Assembly: GCA_963706555.1 (NCBI GenBank)
Contig: OY970164.1
Location: 2,356,001-2,420,000, forward strand
DNA length: 64,000 bases
Source of the DNA: Bog-473 sp963706555
GTDB taxonomy: Bacteria; Actinomycetota; Acidimicrobiia; Acidimicrobiales; RAAP-2
Reading direction: 5' to 3'
The notes beneath the pieces were generated by a model. That model was not told the DNA's origin, ran no database searches, and saw only the letters and a program-made list of their open reading frames with translations. Below, piece by piece: positions 9,485 through 18,891 of the stretch (positions within the stretch are counted from its first letter, which is position 1; each line of letters begins with the position of its first letter). The translations under genes were made by a program, and so were the position numbers.

Positions 9485-10165
9485 TCAGTCCGCTTCGACC
9501 GTTCGCTGCGCCGTGCTGTTCAGTCCTATCGCGTTGGCCCAGAGAAGGGTAAGTTGCTCAACGACGAAATCAATATCGACGGGTACGTCCCGCGAAACGA
9601 TTTGATCTGAGACGAATGCGACCATTCCGCCCAGCGCATTTGCGGCAAACCAAGCGTTGATTTGAGTGTCCGCCAGTCCTTGGTTCTGATAGTCCCTTGT
9701 GCGACGCTCAATGGCGTGTGCGAGAGCATCTTGATGTCGGATTCTCGTCTGCCGGACCTCCTCATCGAAAGTCGCGACCTGCTGAATGACCCGGAGGATT
9801 GCTGCATTGTTGCGGTAGGTCTCCAGATAGTGGCGATTGGCGGACCTGATGCGGTCGATTGGCTCCGCATCCTCTGCGATCGGGTCAATTCTCAAGAGAT
9901 CGATTTCGATCGAGTCGACCAGCTCCTGGAAGATCTCCTCCTTCGAGACAAAATAGGTGTAAAAGCTCCCGTGCGACATGCCGGCCTCATCACAGATGTC
10001 GGCGATCCGCGCCCGCAAAAATCCGTCCCGCTCGAAGACCGTTCTGGCGGCGGAGATCAGCTGCTGTCGTGATTGGCGACCACGGACAGTCCTGCCCGTA
10101 CCACGGCGCTTTTCGGCGGGGGCGGACTGAGCACCGTCGTGGTTGCGTCTACTGGCGTTCGGCAT
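9485..10165 (-). CDS. TetR family transcriptional regulator
   Basis: 226-residue TetR-type repressor. The helix-turn-helix is RIADICDEAGMSHGSFYTYF followed by SKEEIF (residues ~50-80), and the C-terminal ligand domain ends with VVEQLTLLWANAIGL. That ending closely matches the TetR protein at 48330 (VVDQLSLLWANALRL), so the two are paralogues. The start is taken as ATG 10165; a GTG at 10189 would add eight residues. It is divergent from the SDR at 10390, with direct repeats in the gap. The ligand is probably an acyl-CoA or pathway acid by analogy with catabolic TetR regulators; this is inference. Confidence 0.85.
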   Translation of the reverse strand: MPNASRRNHDGAQSAPAEKRRGTGRTVRGRQSRQQLISAARTVFERDGFLRARIADICDEAGMSHGSFYTYFVSKEEIFQELVDSIEIDLLRIDPIAEDAEPIDRIRSANRHYLETYRNNAAILRVIQQVATFDEEVRQTRIRHQDALAHAIERRTRDYQNQGLADTQINAWFAANALGGMVAFVSDQIVSRDVPVDIDFVVEQLTLLWANAIGLNSTAQRTVEAD

Positions 10166-10260
10166 GCGTACCGGCTGCTGCACTCGCACATTATGGCACC
10201 TGAGGAGAGGTAGCCTTTACTATGCGAATTCTTCGTTTGCGGCGTTGGGGGTGGGACGTT

Positions 10261-10285
10261 GTCACACATCGGTCGTCACACATCG
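10261..10285. repeat. 14-bp-spaced direct repeat, possible operator
   Basis: GTCACACATCG occurs at 10261-10271 and 10275-10285, with near-identical following bases (GTC and ATC), between the divergent TetR gene and SDR gene. It is candidate regulator-binding DNA. Confidence 0.35.
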
Positions 10286-10389
10286 ATCGCTCCTCTGCGC
10301 GTTGTTGCACGTCGCGAGGCCACGGCGACCCAGGTGATTGAGCGCGAAGCCTCTCATGTCGGCGACATACGTCGAATGGCCGGATCGGA

Positions 10390-11271
10390 ATGGTAAGCGC
10401 CGATGGACCGCCAATGACTGCGGGCGCCGGCGAGCTGGCGGGTCTGTCGATTCTCGTAACCGGTGGCGGTACGGGGATCGGTGCGGGGATCGCACTGCGA
10501 ATTGCGCGTGAGGGTGGCTGGGTCACGATCTGCGGCCGCACGGAGGACACGTTGCGATCCACGGCGCAGCGGATCGACGCAGAAGTGGGCCGCGAGGCCG
10601 TGCGCTGGCGGCTGGCAGACGTGACGGAAGAATCCGATGTCCAGGCACTGCTCGCGGACGCTGCCACCTGGAAAGGCGGTTTGGACGGTTTGGTGGCCAA
10701 CGCCGGCGGCGGGGGCGCTCTCATGCCGATGCACCTCCAGGACGTCACGCACTACGAGCGCGTCCTCAAATTGAACATCATCGGTACGCTGCTGCTGACC
10801 AAGTACTCGGTCCCGATCTTCGCACGCAGGGAGGGTGGTGGTTCCTTCGTGGCGATCTCGTCGATCGCGGGACACCTCACACACCCGTTCTTCGGCGCCT
10901 ATCCGGTGTCGAAGGCTGCGGTGGAGGAGCTCGTGCGCAACGCCGCCGACGAATATGGCGAAGCCAACATCCGCTTCAATGCGGTCAGGCCCGGGCTGAC
11001 GCTCACCGACAGCATGGCCTTCGTGACTCCGGAGTCACCCGTCTACCAAAGCTACGACGTGAATACCCCGATGGGCGACGGCTCCGATGTCGACGATGTC
11101 GCACAACTTGTCAGCTTCCTCCTTTCTCGCCGCGCCCGTCGCATGACCGGCCAGGTCATCAATGTCGATGGTGGCCTGTGCCTGCGCCGGGGACCGGACT
11201 GGTCAACAATGGTCGAACCTCGCATCGGTGGGCACGAGGTTGCCCTTGGTCGCCGGGATCCCGAGAGTTGA
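10390..11271 (+). CDS. short-chain dehydrogenase/reductase (SDR)
   Basis: 293-residue classical SDR (285 if ATG 10414 is used). The motifs are LVTGGGTGIGAGIAL for NAD(P) binding, LVANAGGGG, catalytic YPVSKAAVEE (Tyr, Lys), and a C-terminal MTGQVINVDGG. It extends about 25 residues past the usual FabG end. It lies divergent from the TetR gene, which is the likeliest regulator, and 110 bp upstream of the frameshifted hydrolase. The substrate is probably a hydroxy or keto intermediate; nothing in the sequence fixes it. Confidence 0.85.
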   Translation: MVSADGPPMTAGAGELAGLSILVTGGGTGIGAGIALRIAREGGWVTICGRTEDTLRSTAQRIDAEVGREAVRWRLADVTEESDVQALLADAATWKGGLDGLVANAGGGGALMPMHLQDVTHYERVLKLNIIGTLLLTKYSVPIFARREGGGSFVAISSIAGHLTHPFFGAYPVSKAAVEELVRNAADEYGEANIRFNAVRPGLTLTDSMAFVTPESPVYQSYDVNTPMGDGSDVDDVAQLVSFLLSRRARRMTGQVINVDGGLCLRRGPDWSTMVEPRIGGHEVALGRRDPES

Positions 11272-11381
11272 TCGCTTCGTCGCGAGACGGTGGGATCGTC
11301 GAGGGGACGATCTGATTCCCCACCGAGCCCTGCAGCCGGTGGGCGCTTGACGCTCACCGCGTTCAGCTGGGACGGTAGTGG

Positions 11382-13158
11382 ATGCTCTCGTCGCTCGATG
11401 TCACGTCGGTTTCGCCGTACGCCCTTGCGCCTTACGAGTGGGTCGTGGCGACCGCGTCATTTGCCGTCAATCCCCGCGGCTACCAGAACAGGCGGATCGT
11501 CGACCTGGGCCTGACGCCCCGTGACTCGGAGGGTCTGGTGCGGTTCGACGCTGATGTGCGATTGCTGCGGCCCCGGCAAGGTGCGAACGGGCGGCTCCTC
11601 GTCGTCGTGCCGAACCGGGGCCTCACGGGTGGTGTCCCGTTCAGTCTCGATGCCCCCCTGGTGTTGGATCCGGCCGGTGTGCCACACCCGGGGGACGGGT
11701 TTCTCCTCGAGCGCGGCTGGACGATCGCATGGTGTGGGTGGCAGTGGGACGTCTTGCGCGCACAGGGCCTCCTCGGCCTGAGCGCCCCCGTGGCGGAGGT
11801 CGAGCCAGGCTGGCTGCGAGTGGAATTCCGCCCGGACGAGCAGACTGCAGGGCACAGCGCTGAGCGACTCCATGTTGTTCTTCCGATTCACCGACATCCC
11901 CACGGCTGACGTGGCCGATCCGGATGCGATCCTGACCGTGCGCACGACGCCGCTGGGCAAGAAGGAGTTGATCCCGAGGGACGAGTGGAGGTTCAGCAGC
12001 TCCACCCAGGTCGAATTGGATGGCGGTTTCCAGCCTTTCCACTGGTACGAGCTCGTCTATCGCAGCTGTTTCGCTCCAGTCGTGGGCGCCGGACTACTTG
12101 CTGTACGCGATTTCGCGTCCTCCTTACGGGTCGGCTATGACGCTGCTTTCGCCTACGGCGTGTCACAATCGGGCCGCTTCTTGCGCCAATTCCTCTTCGA
12201 AGGTCTCAATGTGGACGAGGACGACCGCAAGGTTTTCGATGGGGTCTTCAGCCATATCGCGAGCGCGCGTCGAGGTGAGTTCAACATGCGTTTCGGCCAG
12301 CCTTCGCTCACGCATCCGCTGACTCCCCCGTACGGACCTCCGTATGACACGACCTCGCTGCTCGCCCGGCAGCGGGAACTTGGAGCGGTCCCAAGGATCT
12401 TCTTCACCAACAGCGCATGGGAGTACTGGCGCGGCGACGGCTCACTCGTGCACCAGGACGCCGAAACCGGTGAGGACCTGCCCGAAGATCCGGACGCCCG
12501 TACGTACCTGATTAGTGGGACGGACCATATCGGGGCGGCACCGATCAAGGAGATGTTCCCGGTAGCGAATCCGGTGCACGTGCTCGATCCAATCCCGGTG
12601 TTGCGCGCTTTGCTCGTCCAGCTAGAGGGGTGGGTGTGCAACGACGTCGAACCTCCGGCCAGTCGGATACCGCGTCGCAGCGACGGTACTGCCGTGACGC
12701 GCGACCATGTCCTTCAGACGTTCAAGACCGGCTTTCTTCCCGACCCTGCCGCACTGCCCTGGACGCCGGATCTCGACCCCGACCGCTTCGTGTGGCCCCT
12801 CGAGCTGGGCGAGCCTCGTCCGGGGTTGGTGAGTGCGGTCGATGCCGACGGGAACGAGGTTGCAGGCATCCGACTGCCAGAGGTTGCAGTGCCGGTGGCG
12901 GCCTACACGGGTTGGAATCCCCGCCGTCACGTGGATGGCCTGCCCGATGTCCTCTACGAATTCGTCGGCAGCCGCTTGCCGTTGCAGTCCGGTGGAACCA
13001 GGATGGACCAGGAGGCCCGTGATTGTGCGACTCGGGCCGCCGCCGCTGACCTGGTGGCGGAGCGGTTCCTCCTTCCCGATGACCTTCAGCGCGTGCTCAC
13101 CGGGGTCCTGCGTGCCCCGATGGTTCAGGACGCAGACTTGGTACCGGGTAGGTCGTGA
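11382..13158 (+). pseudogene. alpha/beta hydrolase domain protein (Abhydrolase_10-like), frameshifted
   Basis: Large hydrolase (about 590 codons overall) of the uncharacterised alpha/beta-hydrolase-domain family seen in catabolic clusters. The N-terminal beta-rich part (PYALAPYEWVVATASFAVN to AERLHVVL) reads from ATG 11382. At about 11875-11890 the frame shifts by one, and RFTDIPTADVADPDAILTVR onward reads to 13158. The nucleophile elbow AYGVSQSGRFLRQFLF and a later ISGTDHIGAAP (probable His region) lie in the second frame. Signal peptide features are absent. The break is either a real pseudogene or a sequence error at GTTGTTCTTCC. Its 3' end overlaps the convergent receptor gene by 34 bp. 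Confidence 0.75.
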
Positions 13159-14372
13159 CCGCACGACGGGGCCGTCGTGGTCGGCACGAAGCCCTTCTGC
13201 TCGGCCTTCATGTACCACCCGCAGAGTTGCGGGAGGTCGTGGCCGAAAATGGTCGAATAGTTGATCGACTGCGGGAGGAGGCCGTTGCCGTTGTAGGACT
13301 TGACGTTGCGGAGGTCCTTGATCACGTTGGCCCGGGTCGGGTTGGCGCCGGCGAGCTGAAGGCCCTTGATCATCAGATCTGCGCCGAGCCAGCTCTCGTA
13401 GACATTGAAGTCGGGGAACTGTGACGGCGGCCGTCCTCCGTACTTCGACAGCGCCGAGACCAGTTGTCGCGTCCCGGCATTGGGGAGCTGCACCGGATGG
13501 AACGTGGTGTCGAAGTAGTCGCCCTGCAGTGACTGCCAGGCCGGCGACTTCACGACCCCGGGCAGGAATCCGGTCGGGAAGACGACGGTCTTGAGCTTGA
13601 CCCCGGCCTGCTTGAGTGCGGTGGCGAGGGCGAAGTTGGAGTTGTTGTCCATACCGGCATAGATGGCATCGACCTTCTTCTGCTTGGCAAACAGCGCTGC
13701 CGAGGTGAAGGCGACGCTCCCGAAGGGGACGGACGTGTCCAGCACTCCGCTCTTCCCGCCGGCGTGCTCGAACGATTTGACGGTCCCTTCCGCTGACCGG
13801 GCGGATGAGGGCGAGATCCCGTAGCCGTACGAGGCGATCGTCGTGCCGCCGTGGGCCTTCAGGAATTGTCCGATGCCGGTACTGACCGGATAGTTCGGAT
13901 CGACGCTGCCGGTGTCCGCCGCAAACATGTTGGTGTAGGGCTGCTGGCCCCATTCCGGCCCGTCGAAACTCCCTCCGGTGACGGGGATTCCCGCTTGTTG
14001 CGGGTACTTGGCTGCTTCGAAGAACAGAGGAGTGGCCGAGACGATGCCGAAGGCGCCCTTCGAGATCGCGTCCTGGACCGCAGTCGTCACTTCTGTCGGG
14101 CTGGTCTGATCGTCGATGATGAGGGGGATGATTTTGTGGCCGTTCACGCCACCTTCGGCATTCTGCAGCCCGATGCGGGCCTTGAATCCCTCCGGCGTGT
14201 CGGCGAACTGTGGCCCGGCCGCACCCGTCAAGGATGTAATGAGGGCGAGCGTGATCGGCGCCTTGGCGGTGGCACCAGAGGCCTGAGCAGGCGTGATGGC
14301 AGCGAGCGAGCCTGTTCCAACAACACAGGCCATGAAAGCGGCTGTCATGAGCTTTCCGGTGCGACCGGCCAT
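13125..14372 (-). CDS. ABC transporter substrate-binding protein (Peripla_BP_6)
   Basis: 415-residue extracytoplasmic receptor of the branched-chain amino acid/amide family. The ATG at 14372 follows GGGGGGAACC and gives a signal peptide (MAGRTGK, then a hydrophobic core ending at PAQAS). The family motif VNGHKIIPLIIDDQTSP and the ligand-lobe sequence GPEWGQQPYTNMFAADTGS are clear. A C-terminal cysteine pair (CGWYMKAEQKGFVP and SCGHDLPGT) probably forms a disulfide. It is a close paralogue of the receptor at 29111, sharing long blocks such as NSNFALATALKQAGVKLK. No permease genes are adjacent. It overlaps the convergent hydrolase by 34 bp. Confidence 0.85.
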   Translation of the reverse strand: MAGRTGKLMTAAFMACVVGTGSLAAITPAQASGATAKAPITLALITSLTGAAGPQFADTPEGFKARIGLQNAEGGVNGHKIIPLIIDDQTSPTEVTTAVQDAISKGAFGIVSATPLFFEAAKYPQQAGIPVTGGSFDGPEWGQQPYTNMFAADTGSVDPNYPVSTGIGQFLKAHGGTTIASYGYGISPSSARSAEGTVKSFEHAGGKSGVLDTSVPFGSVAFTSAALFAKQKKVDAIYAGMDNNSNFALATALKQAGVKLKTVVFPTGFLPGVVKSPAWQSLQGDYFDTTFHPVQLPNAGTRQLVSALSKYGGRPPSQFPDFNVYESWLGADLMIKGLQLAGANPTRANVIKDLRNVKSYNGNGLLPQSINYSTIFGHDLPQLCGWYMKAEQKGFVPTTTAPSCGHDLPGTKSAS

Positions 14373-14461
14373 GGTTCCCCCCAAAGTCGACGTTGACATC
14401 ACGTGCGTATCGGGAACCTTATGGATCATTCACCCCCAATACAAGTCAGCCTCCGATCATT

Positions 14462-14488
14462 TCTCTGGGATTTCTGGGATTTCTGGGG
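14462..14488. repeat. 9-bp tandem microrepeat
   Basis: About three copies of TTTCTGGGA (first copy TCTCTGGGA, last ending in G) lie in the divergent gap between the receptor gene and the amidohydrolase. No function is evident. Confidence 0.4.
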
Positions 14489-14648
14489 TCGCGGGCCCGG
14501 CAACGACCCAGGATTTCTCGGCTCACCCGGCCCGTGGGGAGGCGAGGTCACCGCGACCCGTGGCGCTGGCGTTTCCCCCGTGGTCCGCGCCGGGCGGTAC
14601 CCTGGTGCACCCGATCGAGCGGCCCGTCGAGACGGAAATGAGGGTGCG

Positions 14649-15905
14649 ATGAGTCGTCTGGTGTTTACCAACGTCAACTTGCTCGACGGGGACGCTCCGG
14701 CCGCTCCCAACCGGACGATCGTCATCGACGGCCAGCGCATCGTCTCGGTCGGAACCGACTCCCACGTTGTCGAATCCGGCGACCGTCTCGTCGACCTCCG
14801 GGGGCGCACGGTGATGCCCGGCATGGCCACGTGCCACTATCACGCGACCATGTCCTCGGGCACGCAGGGAGGTTTTGCGCCGTACGGGTACGAGTTCCCC
14901 GCGGCGTATCAGGCGCTTATCGCGCACCGCAATCTGATGACCGCGCTCGAGCAGGGGTACACGATCGTTGTCGGCGCCGGGTCGGCTCGGGAAATAGATC
15001 CCGGGATCAAGCAGGCCATTGAAGACGGATTCGTCCCGGGACCTCGCTTCACGCCGAGTGGGCGCGAGCTCAGCACGACGGGCCACGCCAATGACACGAC
15101 AGTGCCGTGGCATTGGGGATTGCCCGCGTTGGGCGCGGCGCGGAACTGTGACGGCGCTGACGCATTCAGATACGCCGTCCGCGACGAAGTCAAAAAAGGC
15201 GTCGAAGTGATCAAGCTTTTCGTCACCCGAGGCCACCTCGTACCAGGCGCCAATGACAGTATGGAGATGACGCCGGCTGAAATGGCTGCGGCCATCGAGA
15301 CTGCCCATGAGCGGGGGGTTCTGATCCGCGCCCACTTGGCGGGCAAACGGGCGATCATGCTGGCCGTCGAACTCGGTATCGACATCGTCGATCATTGCGA
15401 CGAGATGGACGACGAGGTGATCGCCGCATTGGTGGAAACGGGCACGTTTGTGGTGCCGAGCATCCACTACATCAAGCTTTTCGCCAACTCGGATGCGAGA
15501 GGGCCTGCGGTGCGTGCGGAGTCCATGAGGAACGTCGAGTTCATGCGTGACGCGCTCCCCAAGGCAGAGGCGGCCGGCGTCCGGCTGCTCCTCGGCGACG
15601 ACTACGGAGGCGTGAGCCTGCGCCACGGCCAGTACGGCGACGAGTTGCGCACGTACATCCACGACGTCGGCCTTTCGCCGCTAGCCGTGATCCGGTGGGC
15701 CACCCGCAACGGTGCAGATCTTATTCGTCGAGGTGACGATCTCGGAACTGTCGAGGCCGGCAAGCTGGCCGACCTCCTCGTCATTGAGGGCGACCCCTCT
15801 CTCGACATACGCGTCCTCGCCGACCAGAAGCCGTTGGCTGTCCTGAAGGCGGGCGAAGTCGTATGTGGTGCCCTGCCCGACGAGGCGAAGGAGGCACATG
15901 TCTGA
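14649..15905 (+). CDS. metal-dependent amidohydrolase (imidazolonepropionase/prolidase-like)
   Basis: 418-residue amidohydrolase-superfamily enzyme. The N-terminal beta-sandwich (VFTNVNLLDGDAPAAPNRTI) leads into GRTVMPGMATCHYHATMSS with the HxH metal ligands. VIKLFVTRGH carries the Lys region, and later histidines are in LIRAHLAG and DIVDHCDE. GDDYGG supplies the Asp, and a C-terminal GTVEAGKLADLLVIEGDP completes the pattern. It likely hydrolyses an amide, lactam or ester bond. The ATG at 14649 starts at the first conserved strand. Its stop overlaps the next gene by 8 bp, so the two are co-translated. Confidence 0.85.
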   Translation: MSRLVFTNVNLLDGDAPAAPNRTIVIDGQRIVSVGTDSHVVESGDRLVDLRGRTVMPGMATCHYHATMSSGTQGGFAPYGYEFPAAYQALIAHRNLMTALEQGYTIVVGAGSAREIDPGIKQAIEDGFVPGPRFTPSGRELSTTGHANDTTVPWHWGLPALGAARNCDGADAFRYAVRDEVKKGVEVIKLFVTRGHLVPGANDSMEMTPAEMAAAIETAHERGVLIRAHLAGKRAIMLAVELGIDIVDHCDEMDDEVIAALVETGTFVVPSIHYIKLFANSDARGPAVRAESMRNVEFMRDALPKAEAAGVRLLLGDDYGGVSLRHGQYGDELRTYIHDVGLSPLAVIRWATRNGADLIRRGDDLGTVEAGKLADLLVIEGDPSLDIRVLADQKPLAVLKAGEVVCGALPDEAKEAHV

Positions 15906-17175
15906 GCGTCTCTTGGTCGTGTCCGCTGACTGTCATGCCGGTGCACCGTTGTACGGGTACCGGGAATATCTGCCGCGGCATTGGCATCGGGAGTTCGACG
16001 CGTGGGCCGAGTCCTTCAGTGATCCCTGGGTGGAGGTCGAGGAGCGCGACATCAAATTCGGAGTGTCAAGTTTCGACTCCCAGATCAGTTGGGATTCTGC
16101 CTACCGTCAGAAGGTCTTGGAGGCTGATGGCATCGTCGGCGAGGTGCTGTTTCCGAACACAGCGCCGCCGTTTTTTCCGAGTGGCGTTCTGAGTGTTTCG
16201 GTCCCGCAGACACTGCCGGACTACGAGCGACGGATGGCGGGTATCCGTGCGCACAACACCTGGCTCGCTGAATTCTGCAACGATCTTCCGGGGCGCCGGG
16301 TCGGCGTGGCGCAGGTGTTCTTGAACAACATCGACGACACACTGGCCGAGGTGGAGCGGATCAGGAAGCTGGGTCTGAACTCGGTTCTCCTCCCCACGGA
16401 CACCCCCGGGGGCCTGGTGCCGTTGTACCTGCCGCGGTTGGAGCCGCTGTGGGAGTTGTGCGAGGACCTCGAAATCGTCGTGCACAAGCACGCGAACTTC
16501 GCCGGCGATCCCAACACCGACGAGTTCGGGGTCGGGGCGGGGGCGATCGGCAAGATCGAGGGAATGACCTGGAATCGACGGGGCCTCGCCCATCTGATCA
16601 TGGCGGGCGTGTTCGAGCGGTACCCGCGTTTGAAGTTCGTGATGACCGAGACGATGGCCGAGTGGGTCCCGGACTACCTCGCAGTGTGTGACCGCTTGTA
16701 CGAAGGGGCGAAGGTTCCCGGCAGCTCTGAGGAATTCTTCGCTGGACCGTCCGTGCAGCACCTTCCGAAACGGCCCAGCGAGTATTTTGCGACGAACTGC
16801 TGGATCGGCGCGTCGTTCATGAGCGCAGCGGAGTCGGCCCGGCGTCATGAGATCGGGCTGGATCGCCTCATGTGGGGATCGGACCTCCCGCACTCGGAGG
16901 GAACGTATCCGCACACGCTGGAGGCTTTGCGTGTGGTGTTCGCCTCGATTCCTCTGGAGGAGACGAAGTTGATCCTGTCGGAGACGCCGGCGGTGGTCTA
17001 TGGATTCGATCTGGAGGAGTTGCAGAGGTTGGCGGACACCATCGGGCCCTTGGTCCGCGACGTCCAGACGCCCCTGGCCGCCGACGAGTGGCCGAAAGTG
17101 CCAGGGGAGTCACTGTGCTCTACCTTCGCCGTCATGCTCCCTTCTCGCGTCCAGCGTTCAGGCGCGCACCCGTGA
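15898..17175 (+). CDS. amidohydrolase family protein (Amidohydro_2)
   Basis: 425-residue TIM-barrel amidohydrolase of the decarboxylase/lactonase-like group (relatives of ACMS decarboxylase and 2-pyrone-4,6-dicarboxylate hydrolase). Metal-site marks are VVSADCHAG near the N-terminus, IVVHKHANF, and MWGSDLPHSEGTYPH at the C-terminal side. The ATG at 15898 lies inside the end of the preceding gene (8-bp overlap), which decides the start. The VOC gene begins 4 bp after its stop, giving a three-gene unit. Hydrolysis or decarboxylation of a cyclic acid is the likely chemistry; the substrate is unknown. Confidence 0.8.
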   Translation: MSERLLVVSADCHAGAPLYGYREYLPRHWHREFDAWAESFSDPWVEVEERDIKFGVSSFDSQISWDSAYRQKVLEADGIVGEVLFPNTAPPFFPSGVLSVSVPQTLPDYERRMAGIRAHNTWLAEFCNDLPGRRVGVAQVFLNNIDDTLAEVERIRKLGLNSVLLPTDTPGGLVPLYLPRLEPLWELCEDLEIVVHKHANFAGDPNTDEFGVGAGAIGKIEGMTWNRRGLAHLIMAGVFERYPRLKFVMTETMAEWVPDYLAVCDRLYEGAKVPGSSEEFFAGPSVQHLPKRPSEYFATNCWIGASFMSAAESARRHEIGLDRLMWGSDLPHSEGTYPHTLEALRVVFASIPLEETKLILSETPAVVYGFDLEELQRLADTIGPLVRDVQTPLAADEWPKVPGESLCSTFAVMLPSRVQRSGAHP

Positions 17176-17179
17176 TCGA

Positions 17180-17695
17180 ATGAGTGCCGTGACTCGAGGT
17201 GCCCCCGAGGGATCAGCGGGGTGGCCGGTGAGTGCCTTGGGGGAGATGTACCACGTCGGTCTCCGTGTGCCCGACATTGATGTGGCCAAAGCTGAATTGA
17301 GCGCCTCGATGGGACTGCAGTGGGCTCCGCCGCAGCAGTTCGACATGAAGCCGTGGGTACCCGGCGAGGGCTACAAGGAATTCGAACTGAATTTGACCGA
17401 GTCCGTGGAAGGTCCCGTGCATGTGGAACTGTCCCAGGGTACTCCGGGCAGCATCTGGGACTCCAACTTCGGTATCGGATTGCATCATTTCGGGGTGTGG
17501 GTCGACGACGTCGGCGGAACAGTCAGCGCGTTGGTCCTCGAGGGGTGGACCGTCGAGATGGCAGCGCTCGCCCCCGAGGAAGGCTACGGACACTTCGCCT
17601 ATGTCCGCTCACCGTCGGGGATCGTGTTCGAACCCGTCGCCGCGGCTTCGAAGGAGAAGCACGAACGGTGGTGGGCCGGGGGTAGCTTCGCCTAG
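17180..17695 (+). CDS. VOC (glyoxalase/dioxygenase fold) family protein
   Basis: 171-residue vicinal-oxygen-chelate protein with the two beta-alpha-beta-beta-beta repeats expected of the fold. The first begins MYHVGLRVPDIDVAKAEL and the second GLHHFGVWVDDVGGTV, ending YVRSPSGIVFEPV. Histidines at YHV and HHF and the Glu in VFEPV are the usual metal-ligand positions. Such proteins act as isomerases, epimerases (for example methylmalonyl-CoA epimerase) or dioxygenases. It is the last gene of the unit starting at 14649 and converges on the hydroxy-acid oxidase with 19 bp between the stops. Confidence 0.75.
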   Translation: MSAVTRGAPEGSAGWPVSALGEMYHVGLRVPDIDVAKAELSASMGLQWAPPQQFDMKPWVPGEGYKEFELNLTESVEGPVHVELSQGTPGSIWDSNFGIGLHHFGVWVDDVGGTVSALVLEGWTVEMAALAPEEGYGHFAYVRSPSGIVFEPVAAASKEKHERWWAGGSFA

Positions 17696-17714
17696 CCGAA
17701 CGTTGTCCGGATGG

Positions 17715-18791
17715 CTATCGGGTGACATGGACGAGGTCCGGTGCGACGGACGTGATGTCGGTGACGCCGCACAAGGCCATCACTCGCGCCAGATCGACCG
17801 CGAGTTGGTCGAGGACGGCTGCTGCTCCGGTTTCGCCGTCGATGGCGAGGCCCCAGAGCACGGGCCGGCCGACCATCACCGCCGTCGCCCCCAAGGCGAG
17901 AGCCCGCAGCACGTCAGTGCCGGTGCGGATCCCTCCGTCGACGTAGACGTCGGCTCGTCCGGCAACGGCGGCGAGCACCTCCGGAAGGGCCTCCGCGGTC
18001 GGAATGCACCCGGGGACCTGGCGGCCGCCGTGGTTCGAAACTGCAATGGCGTCGGCCCCCGCATCGACACATCGTGCCGCGTCGTCACCTCGAAGGATGC
18101 CCTTGACCACCAGAGGGAGGCCGGTCCAACTCCGCACTTCCGCCAGATCGTCAAAGGTCATATCGGTGGCGTAGTCGGCGGCGACGGTGAGGACATCGGG
18201 TTGGTCCTGGTCTGGCGCAAGGTTCGGCAGTGGGAGGCCGCGATTCAAGGATGGGCCGGTCTGGGGCTGGTACGAGGGGATGCCGGGGGAGTCCACGGTC
18301 AACACCACCGCGTGACAGCCGGCGGCGGCTGCCCGCTCGAGAGCGGCACGGGTTATTCCGCGGTCGCGCCGCATGTACGCCTGCATCCAATGCCGGCCTG
18401 TCGGGGCGACGTGAGCGATCTCCTCGATCGAGGTGGTGGCAGCCATTGAGACGACATACGTGACACCCGACCGTGCTGCGGCGCGGGCGGTGGCAAGCTC
18501 CCCCTCGGGACACGCGAGTCGGTGCATGGCTGTTGGCGCAATCATGATCGGTACCGGGACCCGGTCACCGAGGACCGTCGTGGCCGTGGAGACGTCTGTG
18601 ACGTCCCGGAGCAAACGAGGCTTGAGGCGAAGTGTTTCCCATGCCGCCGTGTTGGCGGCAACAGAATCTCCCGCGCCGCGGCCGATGTAGGCGTGGATCG
18701 CCGGGTCAAGGTTTCCCGCGGCATTTGCCTCGAGGGTGAGCAGGTCGATTGTCGCGGTCCGGCTCCGGAGCCAATCATTGGAATCAGTCAT
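17715..18791 (-). CDS. FMN-dependent alpha-hydroxy-acid oxidase/dehydrogenase
   Basis: 358-residue enzyme of the glycolate oxidase / lactate dehydrogenase / mandelate dehydrogenase family, which oxidises an alpha-hydroxy acid to the keto acid with FMN. Visible marks are RLLRDVTDVSTATTVLG, IMIAPTAMHRLACPEGE, WMQAYMRRDRG, LVVKGILRGDDA, the catalytic-site AVSNHGGRQ with the active His, and YVDGGIRTGTDVLRAL for phosphate binding. The start ATG at 18791 follows a long G-rich Shine-Dalgarno tract. It is divergent from the CoA-transferase pair at 19040. Confidence 0.88.
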   Translation of the reverse strand: MTDSNDWLRSRTATIDLLTLEANAAGNLDPAIHAYIGRGAGDSVAANTAAWETLRLKPRLLRDVTDVSTATTVLGDRVPVPIMIAPTAMHRLACPEGELATARAAARSGVTYVVSMAATTSIEEIAHVAPTGRHWMQAYMRRDRGITRAALERAAAAGCHAVVLTVDSPGIPSYQPQTGPSLNRGLPLPNLAPDQDQPDVLTVAADYATDMTFDDLAEVRSWTGLPLVVKGILRGDDAARCVDAGADAIAVSNHGGRQVPGCIPTAEALPEVLAAVAGRADVYVDGGIRTGTDVLRALALGATAVMVGRPVLWGLAIDGETGAAAVLDQLAVDLARVMALCGVTDITSVAPDLVHVTR

Positions 18792-18830
18792 GGCTCCCCA
18801 CCCCCTCCACTGCGGTGTCGCAGCCGACAC

Positions 18831-18853
18831 GCAAGCGCAATGTACACGCTTGC
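18831..18853. promoter_or_regulatory. inverted repeat, candidate operator
   Basis: Perfect 7-bp arms GCAAGCG (18831-18837) and CGCTTGC (18847-18853) are separated by 9 bases in the divergent gap between the hydroxy-acid oxidase and CoA-transferase genes. The length and symmetry suit a dimeric repressor. Confidence 0.45.
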
Positions 18854-18891
18854 TTCGCCCTGCCCATGTGCCGATCCAGATGACGAGCGCG

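Noticed and set aside
12622..13953. A 443-codon open frame on the minus strand overlapping the receptor gene and the hydrolase
   Set aside because: It is read out of frame with the clear receptor gene at 13125-14372, has Arg/Gln-rich composition and no recognisable domain; a high-GC shadow.
14523..15662. A 379-codon minus-strand frame antisense to the amidohydrolase
   Set aside because: The plus-strand amidohydrolase carries all metal ligands; the antisense frame has none.
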